From Sphaerisporangium fuscum (GTDB taxonomy: Bacteria > Actinomycetota > Actinomycetes > Streptosporangiales > Streptosporangiaceae): a DNA stretch of 64,000 nucleotides. Positions within the stretch are counted from its first letter, which is position 1, and every line of letters starts with the position of its first letter. The stretch is taken from positions 1 through 64,000 of the forward strand of contig NZ_JAHDTF010000022.1 in the NCBI RefSeq assembly GCF_018531465.1, read 5' to 3'. The notes below the pieces were generated by a model. That model saw only the letters and a list, made by a program, of their open reading frames with translations. It was not told the DNA's origin and did not search any database. Position numbers and translations under genes: made by a program. Of the stretch, positions 1 to 9,246 are shown one piece after another.

Positions 1-149
1 GGGGTGCGCCTCGGGCGCGGGGGGGCCGTGCGGCGCGGCGCGCGCGTGGGCCGCGGCACCGTGACGGCGCCCCCCGCGGGCCGGTCCTCGACGGCCGTCG
101 CGCTCTGCGCGCCGCCGACGTCCGGCGTGTACTCCTTGTCGATGCTCAT
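1..149 (-). CDS. Partial N-terminus of an FtsL-like division protein
   Basis: The ATG overlaps the rsmH stop as ATGA, so this gene is translationally coupled to rsmH, and it runs off the left edge of the window after 49 codons. The visible part starts [13 protein letters not shown] and becomes rich in Pro, Arg and Ala, with no membrane segment yet. In actinomycetes the gene after rsmH is usually a small bitopic septum protein (FtsL-like) followed by ftsI. Position is the only reason for the call, because the diagnostic transmembrane helix and coiled coil lie outside the window. Confidence 0.6.
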   Translation of the reverse strand, partial: MSIDKEYTPDVGGAQSATAVEDRPAGGAVTVPRPTRAPRRTAPPRPRRT

Positions 150-1117
150 TCCGGCTCCCGGATCCTCTCTGCCGCCCGCAATCTGGCCGACGCCGCCCGC
201 GGGTTGCGCCCGACCTCTTCCTCGTCTGGGAGCTCCGCTCCCCTCGTCAACAGGCGGAACCGCGGCTGGTGCGCCGGCAGCGGGACGGGCAGCCCTGGCG
301 GGCTGGTGTCCCTGGTTCGCGCCGTGAGGACCTGCTTGCTGAGGCGGTCCTCCAGTGAGTGGTAGGACAGCACCACCACCCGTCCCCCGACCGCCAGAGC
401 GTCGAGGGCCGCGGGCAGTGCACTCTCGAGGGCTGTCAACTCCCCATTCACTTCGATGCGTAACGCCTGGAACGTTCTTTTTGCGGGGTTTCCCCCCGTG
501 CGGCGGGTCGCCGCCGGGATCGCCTCGCGGACGAGCTCCGCAAGACGCTTGGTGGAGGTGACGGGATGCCCCGCGCGCTGGCGGACGATGAGCCGGGCCA
601 CGCGGGACGCGAAGCGCTCCTCGCCGTAGTCGCGCAGGATGCGGGTCAACTCCCCCTCGGAGTAGGTGTTGACCACGACCTCGGCGGTGAGCTCCTGCTC
701 AGGGTCCATCCGCATGTCGAGCGGGGCGTCGTAGGAGTAGGCGAAGCCGCGCTCGGCCTCGTCGAGCTGCGGCGAGGACACGCCGAGGTCGAACAGGACG
801 CCGTGGACGCGCGGGAACCCGGCGCGCTCGAGCACCTCGGGGAGCTCGTCGGAGACGGCCCTGACCAGCGTGGTGCGCGCGGCGTACGGGGCGAGACGCA
901 GGGTGGAGCGCTCGATGGCGCTCGGATCCCGGTCGATGCCGACCAGGTGGAGATCGGGGTGGGCGGCCAGCAGCGCCTCGGCGTGGCCTCCCAGGCCGAG
1001 GTTGGCGTCGACGAGCACAGGGCCGGGACCGGCGAGCGCGGGAGCGAACAGCTCCAGGACACGCCGCAGCATCACCGGGACGTGCCCGCCCGGCTCGGCA
1101 TGATTTTCGACATGCAT
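146..1117 (-). CDS. rsmH: 16S rRNA (cytosine1402-N4)-methyltransferase RsmH (MraW)
   Basis: RsmH methylates N4 of C1402 in the decoding centre of 16S rRNA using S-adenosylmethionine. The protein is 323 aa, normal for the family. It begins [17 protein letters not shown], and the GHxPV motif is the usual RsmH N-terminus. The SAM loop [14 protein letters not shown], the [11 protein letters not shown] motif and [10 protein letters not shown] near the C-terminus are all present. I chose the ATG at 1117 because AAGGGGG lies at proper distance; the reading frame stays open about 37 codons further upstream, but that part does not resemble the family. The gene follows mraZ after a 292-bp gap and is coupled to the next gene, as in the mra/dcw cluster. 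About two thirds of the gene reads as long antisense frames, which are shadows. Confidence 0.96.
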   Translation of the reverse strand: MHVENHAEPGGHVPVMLRRVLELFAPALAGPGPVLVDANLGLGGHAEALLAAHPDLHLVGIDRDPSAIERSTLRLAPYAARTTLVRAVSDELPEVLERAGFPRVHGVLFDLGVSSPQLDEAERGFAYSYDAPLDMRMDPEQELTAEVVVNTYSEGELTRILRDYGEERFASRVARLIVRQRAGHPVTSTKRLAELVREAIPAATRRTGGNPAKRTFQALRIEVNGELTALESALPAALDALAVGGRVVVLSYHSLEDRLSKQVLTARTRDTSPPGLPVPLPAHQPRFRLLTRGAELPDEEEVGRNPRAASARLRAAERIREPE

Positions 1118-1409
1118 GGTCCAACCCCCTTGCCGCCACGGTCGTGTCTTTTTCGAAACCCCGTGACACGTACCTGCTCGCGGATATGCGGCTTTCGTAG
1201 CGTCTTCTCGCCGGCGGCACTCCCCCACCAGGAAAACGGCTCGTCCGGCCAGGTCCCCATCCGCGTCCCCGCTTCACGCCCCGCCACCTGACACCGGGGA
1301 AGGTGCATCAGCTGAGCGGGCGCGTGGTGGCGCCGGGTGCGTCCCGGCACCGTGGGAGCGGGTGGAGACCTCGCCGAACGACGTTTTGGACCGACGAGTC
1401 GACCGTTTC

Positions 1410-1841
1410 TCAAAGAACTCCTGGCAGCACCTCCTCCGACAACTCGGAGAACGCCTGCTCTTGTTCGGCCAGGTAGGTGTTCCAGGCCGTCGCGTCCCAG
1501 ATCTCCAGCCGGGTGTTGGCACCGATGACCACGCAGTCACGGCGGAGACCGGCGTATTCACGAAGACTCTGGGGAATGGTGATCCGCCCCTGCTTGTCGG
1601 GCGTCTCGTCGGAAGCACTGGCGAAGAAGACGCGACTGTAATCGCGGACGGCCTTGGCTGTCACGGGCGCCGTACGAAGCGCCTCGGTAATGCGCTGGAA
1701 CTCCTCTACGGGAAAGACGTAGAGGCACCGCTCCTGGCCCTTGGTGATCACAAGACCCTCCGCCAGCTCCTCACGGTACTTCGCCGGCAGGAACAGTCGT
1801 CCTTTCTCGTCCAAGCGCGGTTGATGGGTGCCGAGGAACAC
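1410..1841 (-). CDS. mraZ: Transcriptional regulator MraZ
   Basis: MraZ is a DNA-binding protein with two SpoVT/AbrB-like folds that controls the mra/dcw division cluster, usually its own promoter. With the GTG at 1841 the product is 143 aa, the usual family length, and begins [21 protein letters not shown] second half repeat reads [18 protein letters not shown]; the two DxxGR motifs mark the two domains. A GTG three codons upstream is also in frame, but GGGAGG sits 8 nt before the GTG at 1841 and would be too close for the upstream one. A row of MraZ boxes lies on its promoter (1883-1928), so autoregulation is likely. rsmH follows after 292 bp. Confidence 0.95.
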   Translation of the reverse strand: MFLGTHQPRLDEKGRLFLPAKYREELAEGLVITKGQERCLYVFPVEEFQRITEALRTAPVTAKAVRDYSRVFFASASDETPDKQGRITIPQSLREYAGLRRDCVVIGANTRLEIWDATAWNTYLAEQEQAFSELSEEVLPGVL

Positions 1842-1882
1842 CGGCCCCACCTCCCGTGCCTCATGGAACAGCTGGCGCTATC

Positions 1883-1928
1883 ACCCCAGCCCCTCCACTG
1901 CGCACCACCATACTCCACTTCTCCCCAC
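1883..1928 (-). promoter_or_regulatory. MraZ operator: GTGGNG boxes at 10-bp intervals
   Basis: On the minus strand four hexamers, GTGGGG (1928-1923), GTGGAG (1918-1913), GTGGTG (1908-1903) and GTGGAG (1898-1893), lie exactly 10 bp apart. A degenerate fifth, TGGGG, follows at 1888-1884. MraZ is known to bind short direct repeats with a TGGG/GTGG core spaced by one helical turn upstream of its own gene. The regular spacing, the repeat core and the position about 40-90 bp before mraZ make this a confident call by pattern. Confidence 0.85.
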
Positions 1929-1934
1929 CGTCAA
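1907..1934 (-). promoter_or_regulatory. Predicted sigma-70-type promoter of mraZ
   Basis: TTGACG (1934-1929) and TATGGT (1912-1907) are separated by 16 bp. The first two MraZ boxes fill the spacer and the third overlaps the -10, so bound MraZ would cover the promoter. The start point is inferred. Confidence 0.55.
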
Positions 1935-2277
1935 CTGATTCAAAGCGTGTCGAGGCATGATCCTCTCCGCGTTTCCGCAGGTCAGAGCCGGTGGAGCGGA
2001 GTGGAGGGCGCGGGGGGCGGCTCCCACGCGCGCGGGCGTGTCGAAGCCCCCGCTTGACAGGGCCCGGACGGGCGGCGGGGCCGATCCGCCGGAAGCGGGG
2101 GAAGCGGGAGGCTCCGGTGGAGGAAAGTGGAGTGCCGCGGGCGGCCGGCATGTGTCACGGGATTCGGACGCGGGCGGCACCTGAACGCGACGCCCGAGAA
2201 GAACACTGGGGGCCCACGCCCCAAATATGGCGGAAAGTCGCCCGCGAACTCGCCGCACCGTAGTGTCGGTACGCACA
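1935..2277. other. Divergent gap between mraZ and the MoxR operon, no gene seen
   Basis: About 340 bp separate the divergent mraZ and moxR starts. Several frames are open because of the GC content, but none shows a family match, a ribosome site or a plausible start. The moxR promoter must lie here. I see no clear -35/-10 pair for it. GTG and ATG codons in the moxR frame at 2227 and 2260 leave its start uncertain. Confidence 0.5.
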
Positions 2278-3351
2278 ATGAAGAAGGAATCGCAAAGCCC
2301 CCGCAATACGACCCCTGGCGTGGGGCTGCCGCACCCTCATGGAGGCCCGGTGGGAATAACCCACGACGTCGGACAGGAGCTGGAAGGTCTGGTCGCCACG
2401 GCGCACCGGATCCGCGAGGCGATCGAATCGGTCATCGAGGGAAAGGCCGACGTCGTCCGCCTGACCCTCACCGTTCTGCTGGCGGAAGGGCACCTCCTCA
2501 TCGAGGACGTCCCAGGTGTCGGCAAGACAATGCTGGCCAAGGCTCTCGCGCGGTCGATCGACTGCCCGGTGCGCCGCGTGCAGTTCACGCCCGACCTGCT
2601 CCCGAGCGACATCACGGGTGTCAGCGCCTTCAATCAGCAGTCCCGGGAGTTCGAGTTCAAGCCCGGCCCGGTCTTCGCCAACATCGTCGTCGGCGACGAG
2701 ATCAACCGGGCGTCCCCCAAGACCCAGTCGGCGCTGCTGGAGTGCATGGAGGAGCACCAGGTCACCGTCGACGGCCGCACCTACCGGCTCGAGGCGCCGT
2801 TCATGGTCATCGCGACCCAGAACCCCATCGAGATGGAGGGCACCTACCCTCTGCCCGAGGCGCAGCGCGACCGCTTCACCGCCAAGATCGCGATGGGGTA
2901 CCCGGAGCCGGCCGCCGAGCTGGAGATGCTCGACGTCCACGGCGCCACCTCCCCGCTCGACAAGCTGCAGCCGGTCGCCACCACCGAGGAGGTCGCCGCG
3001 CTGATCGAGGCGGTGCGCGCGGTCTACGTCTCCCAGCCCATGAAGAAGTACGCCATCGACATCGTCACCGCGACCCGGCAGTCCCCCGACCTGCGCCTGG
3101 GCGCCTCGCCCCGCGCCACCCTGCACCTGGTCCGTGCCGCCCGCGCCCACGCCGCCCTCTCGGGCCGCGACTACGTCATCCCCGACGACCTGCAGGATCT
3201 CGCCGTCCCCGTGCTGGCGCACCGTCTGCTACCGAGCCTGGAGGCCCAGGGCCAGCGCCGCCGGCCCGAGCACGTCCTGACCGAGCTGGTGCGCCGCGTT
3301 CCCGTGCCCGAGGGCCGGGAGAGGAAGGGCGACGGGGCGGGAACCCGGTGA
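2278..3351 (+). CDS. MoxR family AAA+ ATPase
   Basis: MoxR ATPases act as chaperones that help assemble or activate protein complexes, commonly together with a DUF58/von Willebrand A-type partner. The protein carries Walker A GVGKTMLAKALARSI, Walker B VVGDEINRASPKTQSALLE, the sensor segment IATQNPIEMEGTYPLPEAQ and the arginine region DRF, all in normal order. I used the ATG at 2278 (start MKKESQSPRN, 357 aa); an in-frame ATG at 2227 would add 17 poorly conserved residues, and neither has a convincing ribosome site. The stop overlaps the next start as GTGA, so it forms an operon with the DUF58 and transglutaminase genes. This trio next to mraZ and dinB is a conserved actinomycete arrangement. 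Confidence 0.9.
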   Translation: MKKESQSPRNTTPGVGLPHPHGGPVGITHDVGQELEGLVATAHRIREAIESVIEGKADVVRLTLTVLLAEGHLLIEDVPGVGKTMLAKALARSIDCPVRRVQFTPDLLPSDITGVSAFNQQSREFEFKPGPVFANIVVGDEINRASPKTQSALLECMEEHQVTVDGRTYRLEAPFMVIATQNPIEMEGTYPLPEAQRDRFTAKIAMGYPEPAAELEMLDVHGATSPLDKLQPVATTEEVAALIEAVRAVYVSQPMKKYAIDIVTATRQSPDLRLGASPRATLHLVRAARAHAALSGRDYVIPDDLQDLAVPVLAHRLLPSLEAQGQRRRPEHVLTELVRRVPVPEGRERKGDGAGTR

Positions 3352-4631
3352 TCGCCGGGCTGAGAGCGCTCACCTCGCGCGGGCGCTCGTTCCTCGCCTC
3401 CGGCCTGGCGGCCATGGTGTGCGCGTTCGCGCTCGGGGAGCACGACCTGCTGCGCGTCAGCGTGCTGATCATCACCCTGCCGCTGTTCGCCGCGCTGGTC
3501 GTCGCCCGCACCCGCTACCGGCTCAGCTGCGCCAGACGGCTGGACCCGGCGAGGGTGGAGGTCGGCTCCGACAGCACGGTGACCCTGCGCCTGGAGAACG
3601 TCACCCGGCTGCCCACCGGCCTGCTGCTGATCGAGGACACGGTGCCGTACGCGGTGGGCACCCGGCCGCGGTTCGTGCTGGACAGGGTCGAGTCGCGCGG
3701 CATCCGCGAGATCGACTACAAGGTGCGCTCCGACCTGCGCGGCAGGTTCCCCATCGGCCCGCTGTCGATACGCATCACCGACCCGTTCGGGCTGGTCGAG
3801 CTGACGCGGGCGTTCACCACCACCGACACGCTCATGGTGCTGCCGGAGGTCGTCAAGCTGCCGCACGTGCGGCTGTCGGGCGAGTGGACCGGCGGCGGCG
3901 ACAGCCGCGCCACCAACGTCGCCGCCGCGGGGGACGACGACATCGGCCCGCGTGAGTACCGTCAGGGCGACGACCTTCGCCGGGTTCACTGGCGCTCCAC
4001 CGCGCGGTACGGCGAGCTGATGGTCCGCCGCGAGGAGCAGCAGTGGCAGAGCCGGGGCGCCCTGCTGCTGGACACCCGCAGGCACGCCCACCGCGGCGAG
4101 GGCCCGCGCTCGTCGTTCGAGGTGGCGGTGTCGGCCGCCGCGTCCATCGGCGTGCAGCTCGCCCGCGAGGGACTCGGGCTGCGGCTGGTCACCGACCAGG
4201 GCGCCCACCACCTACCCGACGTGGGCGCGGGCCACGCGCTGCTCGACGCGCTCGCGGTCGTACGGCAGAGCACCTCCCGTTCGCTGGAGACGGGCGTCAC
4301 GGCCCTGCGCCAGGGCGGCGGGGACGGCCTGATCGTGGCGGTCCTCGGCGACCTCGACGCCGAGGACGCGCAGGCGCTGGCCCGGCTGCGCCACGGCGGC
4401 GTCACCGGCGTGGCCGTCATGCTCGACGTGCGCAGCTGGCAGCAGGCCCCGGCCCACCACAGCGGAGGGGACGAGTCGTTCGAGGTCGCGCGGGCCGTGC
4501 TCGCCGGTTCAGGATGGCGCGTGGTCCGGCTCCCCGCGGGCGCCTCGCTCGCCGCGGTGTGGCAGGAGGCCGCCCGGAGCGCCCGGTTCACCGGGCCGGG
4601 GGAAACGATGACGGCAGGAGACGCGGCATGA
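3348..4631 (+). CDS. DUF58 domain membrane protein, MoxR partner
   Basis: This 427-aa protein starts at a GTG overlapping the moxR stop. Two hydrophobic N-terminal segments, about residues 15-33 and 37-55 (SFLASGLAAMVCAFALGEH and VSVLIITLPLFAALVVA), are followed by a beta-rich region. The DUF58 signature is GPREYRQGDDLRRVHWRSTA, in roughly the middle, and a vWA-like fold with LLLDTR follows. DUF58 proteins are encoded beside MoxR ATPases and are thought to be their substrate or adaptor at the membrane. The stop overlaps the next ATG as ATGA, so the three genes are translationally coupled. The biochemical role is not known for this family in general. Confidence 0.9.
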   Translation: MIAGLRALTSRGRSFLASGLAAMVCAFALGEHDLLRVSVLIITLPLFAALVVARTRYRLSCARRLDPARVEVGSDSTVTLRLENVTRLPTGLLLIEDTVPYAVGTRPRFVLDRVESRGIREIDYKVRSDLRGRFPIGPLSIRITDPFGLVELTRAFTTTDTLMVLPEVVKLPHVRLSGEWTGGGDSRATNVAAAGDDDIGPREYRQGDDLRRVHWRSTARYGELMVRREEQQWQSRGALLLDTRRHAHRGEGPRSSFEVAVSAAASIGVQLAREGLGLRLVTDQGAHHLPDVGAGHALLDALAVVRQSTSRSLETGVTALRQGGGDGLIVAVLGDLDAEDAQALARLRHGGVTGVAVMLDVRSWQQAPAHHSGGDESFEVARAVLAGSGWRVVRLPAGASLAAVWQEAARSARFTGPGETMTAGDAA

Positions 4632-7108
4632 GACTCCCGATGGCGGCGGGCCTGGCCACGGCGGCGGTGTCGATCACCCTCTATCCCCTGTTCCGGGGCG
4701 GCACGTGGTTCTGGGCCGGCATGGGCGCGATCCTCGTGGTCACCGCCGTGGCGACCCTGACCGCGCGCCACACCGTGCCGCGCTGGGTCGGCCCCCCTCT
4801 CGAACTGCTGGCGCTGTCGGTCTTCCTGACCCTGGTCTTCGCCCGCCGCCACAACTGGCTCTCGATCATCCCCACCAAGGACTCGGCGGTGACGCTGGCC
4901 CACCTGCTCGGGCGGGGGTTCACCGACATCCAGCGGTTCGCCGCCCCCGTGCCGGCCAACGCGGGCATCGCACTGCTGACCGCCGGCGGCGTCGGGCTGA
5001 TCGCCGTGCTCGTCGACCTGCTCGCGGTGCGGCTGCGCCGCGCGGCCCTCGCCGGACTGCCGCTGCTCGCCCTGTTCACCGTGCCGGCGGCGGTCCTGAC
5101 CGACCCGATCGGCTGGCCGGCGTTCATCATCGGCGCCCTGGGGTACGTCGGCCTGCTCGTCGCCGACGGACGGGAGCGCCTCAGCCACTGGGGGCGGGCC
5201 GTCCTGGTGCGCCGCTCGCGCAACACGAACGCGCGGTCCCAGACGGACACCGCGCCGCTGACGCTGACCGGCAAGCGCATCGGGTTCGCCGCGATCGCGC
5301 TGGCCATCGGCCTGCCGGCCCTGCTGCCCACCCTCCAGCCCAACCCCCTGTTCGGCTTCGGCGTGGGCGCGGGCAACGGCAGGGGCGGCAACACGATCAC
5401 CATCGGGAACCCGATCGCGAGCCTGCGCGGCCAGCTCACCCAGCCGGCCAACGCGACCGTGCTGACCTACACCAACAACGACAACACCCCCCGCTATCTG
5501 CGGGTGTACTCGCTGGACACCTTCGACGGCGAGCAGTGGACGATGTCGCAGCCGGAGGGGCGGGTCGAGAACCGCGTGGCGGACGGCCCGATGCCGCCGG
5601 CCCCCGGGCTGTACAACACGATCCCCCTGAAGAACGTCCAGACCCACGTCACGGTGAGCGAAGCGGTCCAGAAGCTCAACTTCCTGCCGCTGCCCTACCC
5701 CGCCTCGTCGGTCCGGGCGGAGGGTGACTGGCGCGCCGACGAGAGCACCCTCATGGTGTTCGCCACGCGCGACACGGCGGGCGGCAAGAGCTACGACGTC
5801 GTGACCCAGGAGCCGCAGCCGACCGCCGACGACCTGGAAAACCTGGCGGAGCCGGCCGCCGAGGACATCAGGGCCCGCTACCTGCAGCTGCCCGGCGACC
5901 TGCCGGCACAGATCCCCGCGCTGAGCGGCCGGCTCGTCCGGGAGAGCGACACGCCGTACCAGAAGGCCGTCAAGCTCCAGCAGTGGTTCGTCAGCAAGGG
6001 CGGGTTCGTCTACGACCTTCGCACGCAGGGCAGCGGCAGCCAGGCGCTGCTCGACTTCCTCCGCAACCGCAGGGGCTTCTGCGAGCAGTTCGCCGCCGCC
6101 ATGGCGGTGATGGCCCGCACGCTCGGCATCCCGGCCCGGGTCGCCATCGGCTACACCGGCGGCGCCAGCATCGGCGGCGAGTGGCAGGTCCGCACCCACG
6201 ACCTGCACGCCTGGCCCGAGCTGTACTTCCAGGGGGCCGGCTGGCTGCGGTTCGAGCCCACGCCCGCCGGCGGCCTCGGCCAGGCGACGGCCCGCGTCCC
6301 CGACTACTCCGTCCCGCCGGTCTCGCCGACCACCCGGAACGACGAGAAGAGCTCGGACCCGACCGCCGGGCCCGACTCCGGCGGCCCCACCGGCAGGCTC
6401 CCCGGCAGGAGGCCGGTCAAGGACGACCCGGTCGTGGCCACCGGCCCGATCGTCGTGGACGAAGGACTGACCGTGCCGGCCAAGGTCGGCATCGGCGTCG
6501 GCGTACTGCTGCTGGTCGGGCTGATCCCCGCCGCCTGGCGGGCGGCCACCTGGTACCGGCGCAGGCGGATCTGGGCGCAGGTCGCCACGGCCCCGAGCTC
6601 TGCCGAGCCGCCGCCGGACGGCGCGGGGGCCCGGCCCGGGCGGCTCGCGGACGAACGCCTCGGGCAGGCCGTCCACGCCACGTGGCGCGAGCTCACCGAC
6701 ACGCTGTACGACCTCGGCCTCGGCCACGAGCCCAGCGAGAGCCCGCGCGCGCTCGGCAGGCGGCTCACCGAGCAGTACGAACTGGACGCCGACAGCGCGG
6801 CGTCGGTGGCGAGGATCGCCTCGGCGGAGGAACGGCTGCGGTACGCCCGCACGCCGGGCCCGATCGGCTCTCTGGCCGGCGACATCCGCCGTGTCCGCCG
6901 GGCCCTGCGGGCCACGGTGTCGCGCGGGCGGCGGCAGCGGGCCGTCCTGCTGCCGCCCTCGACGCTGCGCAGGCTGCGGAGGGCGGGCGAGAAGGTGCTG
7001 GACGGCTTCGACCGCCTGGAGAACCTCCGCCTGTGGCCCCGGCGGCGCGACGGCGGGGCCTCCGCCCCGCAGGCCGAGGAGCGCGTCCTCACCGGCTCAC
7101 GCCGGTAG
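4628..7108 (+). CDS. TgpA-type transmembrane transglutaminase-like protein (DUF3488/DUF4129)
   Basis: This 826-aa membrane protein has about six to seven N-terminal transmembrane helices (DUF3488 region, residues about 1-240). An extracytoplasmic transglutaminase core follows, with RRGFCEQFAAAM holding the presumed nucleophile Cys485, THDLHAWPE with His527, and WLRFEPTP. Next come a Pro/Gly-rich linker, a further helix (VGIGVGVLLLVGLIPAAW) and a cytoplasmic C-terminal DUF4129-like tail. Family members pair with MoxR and DUF58 proteins; the Pseudomonas relative TgpA is essential, but the substrate is unknown. The ATG overlaps the DUF58 stop. The operon ends here at two strong hairpins. Confidence 0.9.
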   Translation: MRLPMAAGLATAAVSITLYPLFRGGTWFWAGMGAILVVTAVATLTARHTVPRWVGPPLELLALSVFLTLVFARRHNWLSIIPTKDSAVTLAHLLGRGFTDIQRFAAPVPANAGIALLTAGGVGLIAVLVDLLAVRLRRAALAGLPLLALFTVPAAVLTDPIGWPAFIIGALGYVGLLVADGRERLSHWGRAVLVRRSRNTNARSQTDTAPLTLTGKRIGFAAIALAIGLPALLPTLQPNPLFGFGVGAGNGRGGNTITIGNPIASLRGQLTQPANATVLTYTNNDNTPRYLRVYSLDTFDGEQWTMSQPEGRVENRVADGPMPPAPGLYNTIPLKNVQTHVTVSEAVQKLNFLPLPYPASSVRAEGDWRADESTLMVFATRDTAGGKSYDVVTQEPQPTADDLENLAEPAAEDIRARYLQLPGDLPAQIPALSGRLVRESDTPYQKAVKLQQWFVSKGGFVYDLRTQGSGSQALLDFLRNRRGFCEQFAAAMAVMARTLGIPARVAIGYTGGASIGGEWQVRTHDLHAWPELYFQGAGWLRFEPTPAGGLGQATARVPDYSVPPVSPTTRNDEKSSDPTAGPDSGGPTGRLPGRRPVKDDPVVATGPIVVDEGLTVPAKVGIGVGVLLLVGLIPAAWRAATWYRRRRIWAQVATAPSSAEPPPDGAGARPGRLADERLGQAVHATWRELTDTLYDLGLGHEPSESPRALGRRLTEQYELDADSAASVARIASAEERLRYARTPGPIGSLAGDIRRVRRALRATVSRGRRQRAVLLPPSTLRRLRRAGEKVLDGFDRLENLRLWPRRRDGGASAPQAEERVLTGSRR

Positions 7109-7115
7109 CGGCACA

Positions 7116-7146
7116 CCGCCGGCGCCCGTCCCCCGGGCGCCGGCGG
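7116..7146 (+). terminator. Perfect 13-bp stem hairpin after the transglutaminase operon
   Basis: Arms CCGCCGGCGCCCG (7116-7128) and CGGGCGCCGGCGG (7134-7146) pair perfectly around a 5-nt loop, 7 nt after the stop codon. There is no T-tract, which is common for actinomycete terminators. Confidence 0.7.
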
Positions 7147-7196
7147 ACGCACGCACGAATCCACGGTGGGGCGCCCGAACCGCGAGACGACACGCA

Positions 7197-7230
7197 GGCG
7201 CCCCACCGCCGCGCGGGCGGGTGGGGCGCC
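7197..7230 (-). terminator. Second hairpin between convergent operons
   Basis: GGCGCCCCACCGCC (7197-7210) pairs with GGCGGGTGGGGCGCC (7216-7230) with one bulged base and a 5-nt loop. It lies between the convergent transglutaminase and DUF3040 genes and probably terminates the latter or acts in both directions. Confidence 0.55.
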
Positions 7231-7356
7231 GGTCGCGATCATCGTGCTGGCGAGCCGTGCCTCGTCACGAGGATGATCGGAAACGACAGCGATGGTCCGG
7301 CCACGAAGTCGAAGAGGAGGATCACGGCGAGGGGGCCGCCGTGCCGTGCCCGGATG

Positions 7357-7743
7357 TCAGCGGTCGTGACCCCTGCGGCGCCAGCGTTCCTCCATGCGCT
7401 CCATGAAGCTCTGCCTGGGGGCACGCCGGCGGTCCGCACGCCCGTGGGCGCCGTGCCGGGCGTCGCCGAACCCGTTCATGCGTTTCCAACTGGACAGGCC
7501 CCACAGACACGCGGCGAGCATGACCACGAAGCCGCCCACACCGAGCGGGATGATCGGTGCCACGACGCCGACCATCAACAGGACGACACCGAGGACGAAG
7601 CCAATGGAGGCTTTCACAAGGCGGCGCTTGTAGTGGTTTCGTGGATCACTGATGCGTACGGTGTTGGCCCACTTCGGGTCCTCGGCGTAGAGGGCCTGCT
7701 CGATCTGGTCGAGCAAGCGCTGCTCGTGCTCAGAGAGCGGCAC
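7357..7743 (-). CDS. DUF3040 domain small membrane protein
   Basis: This 128-aa protein begins PLSEHEQRLLDQIEQAL, the DUF3040 hallmark, continues with YAEDPKWANTVR, and has two adjacent transmembrane helices (ASIGFVLGVVLLMVGVVAPI and VGGFVVMLAACLWGLSSW). The C-terminus is strongly basic. GTG at 7743 was chosen because GGGAGG lies 5 nt upstream and because family members start there; the open frame extends 17 codons further. DUF3040 genes sit next to dinB and the mra cluster in many actinomycetes. No function is established. Confidence 0.9.
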   Translation of the reverse strand: MPLSEHEQRLLDQIEQALYAEDPKWANTVRISDPRNHYKRRLVKASIGFVLGVVLLMVGVVAPIIPLGVGGFVVMLAACLWGLSSWKRMNGFGDARHGAHGRADRRRAPRQSFMERMEERWRRRGHDR

Positions 7744-7890
7744 GGCGCCTCCCAAGGACGGCCCCTGGACGGGGAAGACGGCAACGGGCACCACAAGGTG
7801 TCCGGACCTCGCGGTCGGTTATCCCCAGAATACGAGGCTGTAGACGTAGGCGAAAGAAAACGTCCAACGCGGACCAAACCGGAGGTGACG

Positions 7891-9141
7891 TCATAGATCC
7901 GTTCCATCGAACGGAGGCCGAACGAGCGAGGCCGGGCGGACCGCCTCCGGGCCGAACCTTCGCATCGCCTTGTCCATCGCCAATTCGGCCTCCCGCCAGC
8001 CTGTTTCGCGTTCTCCGAGGCCGAGCTGGCGGGTCGCCGAGCTCGCCGGACGGAGGTTCTCGACCCTCACACCGACCAGCCGGAGCCGTACGCGCGCGAG
8101 CCCCGCGGCGCCGTACAGCTCACAAGCAGTGGCATATATCTCTTTCGCAACATCTGTCGGCTCGCGGAGCGTGCGCGACCGATTGATGGTGGTGAAGTCG
8201 GCCCGGCGGAGCTTCACGCTCACCGTACGGCCGACGTGACCGCCCGCGCGCAGCCGCGCGGCGACCCGCTCGGACAACCTGAGCAGCTCGCGGCGGATGG
8301 CCTCGGGATCGTCGACGTCGTGAGGGAAGGTCTCCTCGGCGCCGATGCTCTTGTCCGGGGTGTGCGGGGTGACCCTGCGCTCGTCACGCCCCCACGCCAG
8401 GGCCGCCAGATGCGCTCCTACGGCCCCGAACTCGCGCTGGAGGGTGGAGGGAGGGACCCGGGCCAGATCGCCCACCGTCTTGATTCCCAGCCTCACCAGG
8501 GCCTGCTCGGTGCGCTCGCCGACACCCCACAGGGCCGCGACGGGGAGCGGGTGGAGGAACTCCACCACCCCGTCGGCGGGGACGACGAGCAGCCCGTCGG
8601 GCTTGCAGTGGCGCGAGGCGAGCTTGGCGACGAACTTGGTGCTCGCGACGCCGACCGAGCAGGTGATGCCGTGGCGCTCGGCCACCTCGGCGCGGATCAT
8701 CTGCGCGATGCGGGCGGGTGACCCGAGCCGGCGCTGGGCCCCGGCCACGTCGAGGAAGGCCTCGTCGGAGGCGATCGGCTCCACCTCCGGGGTGATGGAG
8801 TGGAAGATCTCCATCACGCTGCGGGAGACCTCGGAGTATTTGCCGTGGCTCGGCGGGATGACCACGGCCTGCGGGCACAGGCGGCGGGCGCGGGTCATCG
8901 GCATGGCCGAGTGGACGCCGAACCGCCGCGCCTCGTAGGTGGCGCTGAGCACCACGCCGCGGGCGCCCGGCGCCCCGATGATCACCGGCGTGCCCTTGAG
9001 CTCGGGACGCTCCAGCAGCTCGACGCTGGCGAAGAAGGCGTCCATGTCGACGTGCAGGATGGGACAGCCGGTGTCGTCGGCCAGGGGCGACGGCCGGGAC
9101 GCCCGCCCCGGCTCCGACCGCAGGACCTGCTTGCGCGACAC
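7891..9141 (-). CDS. dinB: DNA polymerase IV (Y-family, DinB)
   Basis: This is a translesion DNA polymerase of 416 aa. The palm motif HVDMDAFFASVE contains catalytic Asp32 and Asp34, and SDEAFLDVAG holds Asp126 and Glu127. The thumb helix-hairpin-helix region reads LWGVGERTEQALVRLGI, and the little-finger domain includes SIGAEETF. A possible sliding-clamp contact, RQLGLG, near residue 376 is a weak match to the QLxLF consensus. An in-frame GTG at 9141 starts the protein with a 24-residue Ser/Arg-rich extension before the polymerase core. It lies 147 bp from DUF3040 on the same strand. Confidence 0.95.
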   Translation of the reverse strand: MSRKQVLRSEPGRASRPSPLADDTGCPILHVDMDAFFASVELLERPELKGTPVIIGAPGARGVVLSATYEARRFGVHSAMPMTRARRLCPQAVVIPPSHGKYSEVSRSVMEIFHSITPEVEPIASDEAFLDVAGAQRRLGSPARIAQMIRAEVAERHGITCSVGVASTKFVAKLASRHCKPDGLLVVPADGVVEFLHPLPVAALWGVGERTEQALVRLGIKTVGDLARVPPSTLQREFGAVGAHLAALAWGRDERRVTPHTPDKSIGAEETFPHDVDDPEAIRRELLRLSERVAARLRAGGHVGRTVSVKLRRADFTTINRSRTLREPTDVAKEIYATACELYGAAGLARVRLRLVGVRVENLRPASSATRQLGLGERETGWREAELAMDKAMRRFGPEAVRPASLVRPPFDGTDL

Positions 9142-9246
9142 GACACCGATCCTATCCGAACAACCGTTCTATCCGAGCCTCCCGCGCCCATGCCCTCGCT
9201 CGTGCCTATGGCCTCGCCTTCGCTCGGCGGCGAGGGGCGCGGGGGC

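Noticed and set aside
146-1291. Long plus-strand and alternative minus-strand frames over rsmH
   Set aside because: They are antisense or out-of-frame shadows of a clear RsmH protein, produced by GC-rich codons.
3986-6727. 913-codon minus-strand open frame over the DUF58 and transglutaminase genes
   Set aside because: Composition is Gly/Arg/Pro noise, no family match, and both sense genes are unambiguous and coupled.
7239-7510. Small minus-strand frames downstream of DUF3040
   Set aside because: They overlap hairpins and the DUF3040 3' end and have no ribosome site or family match.
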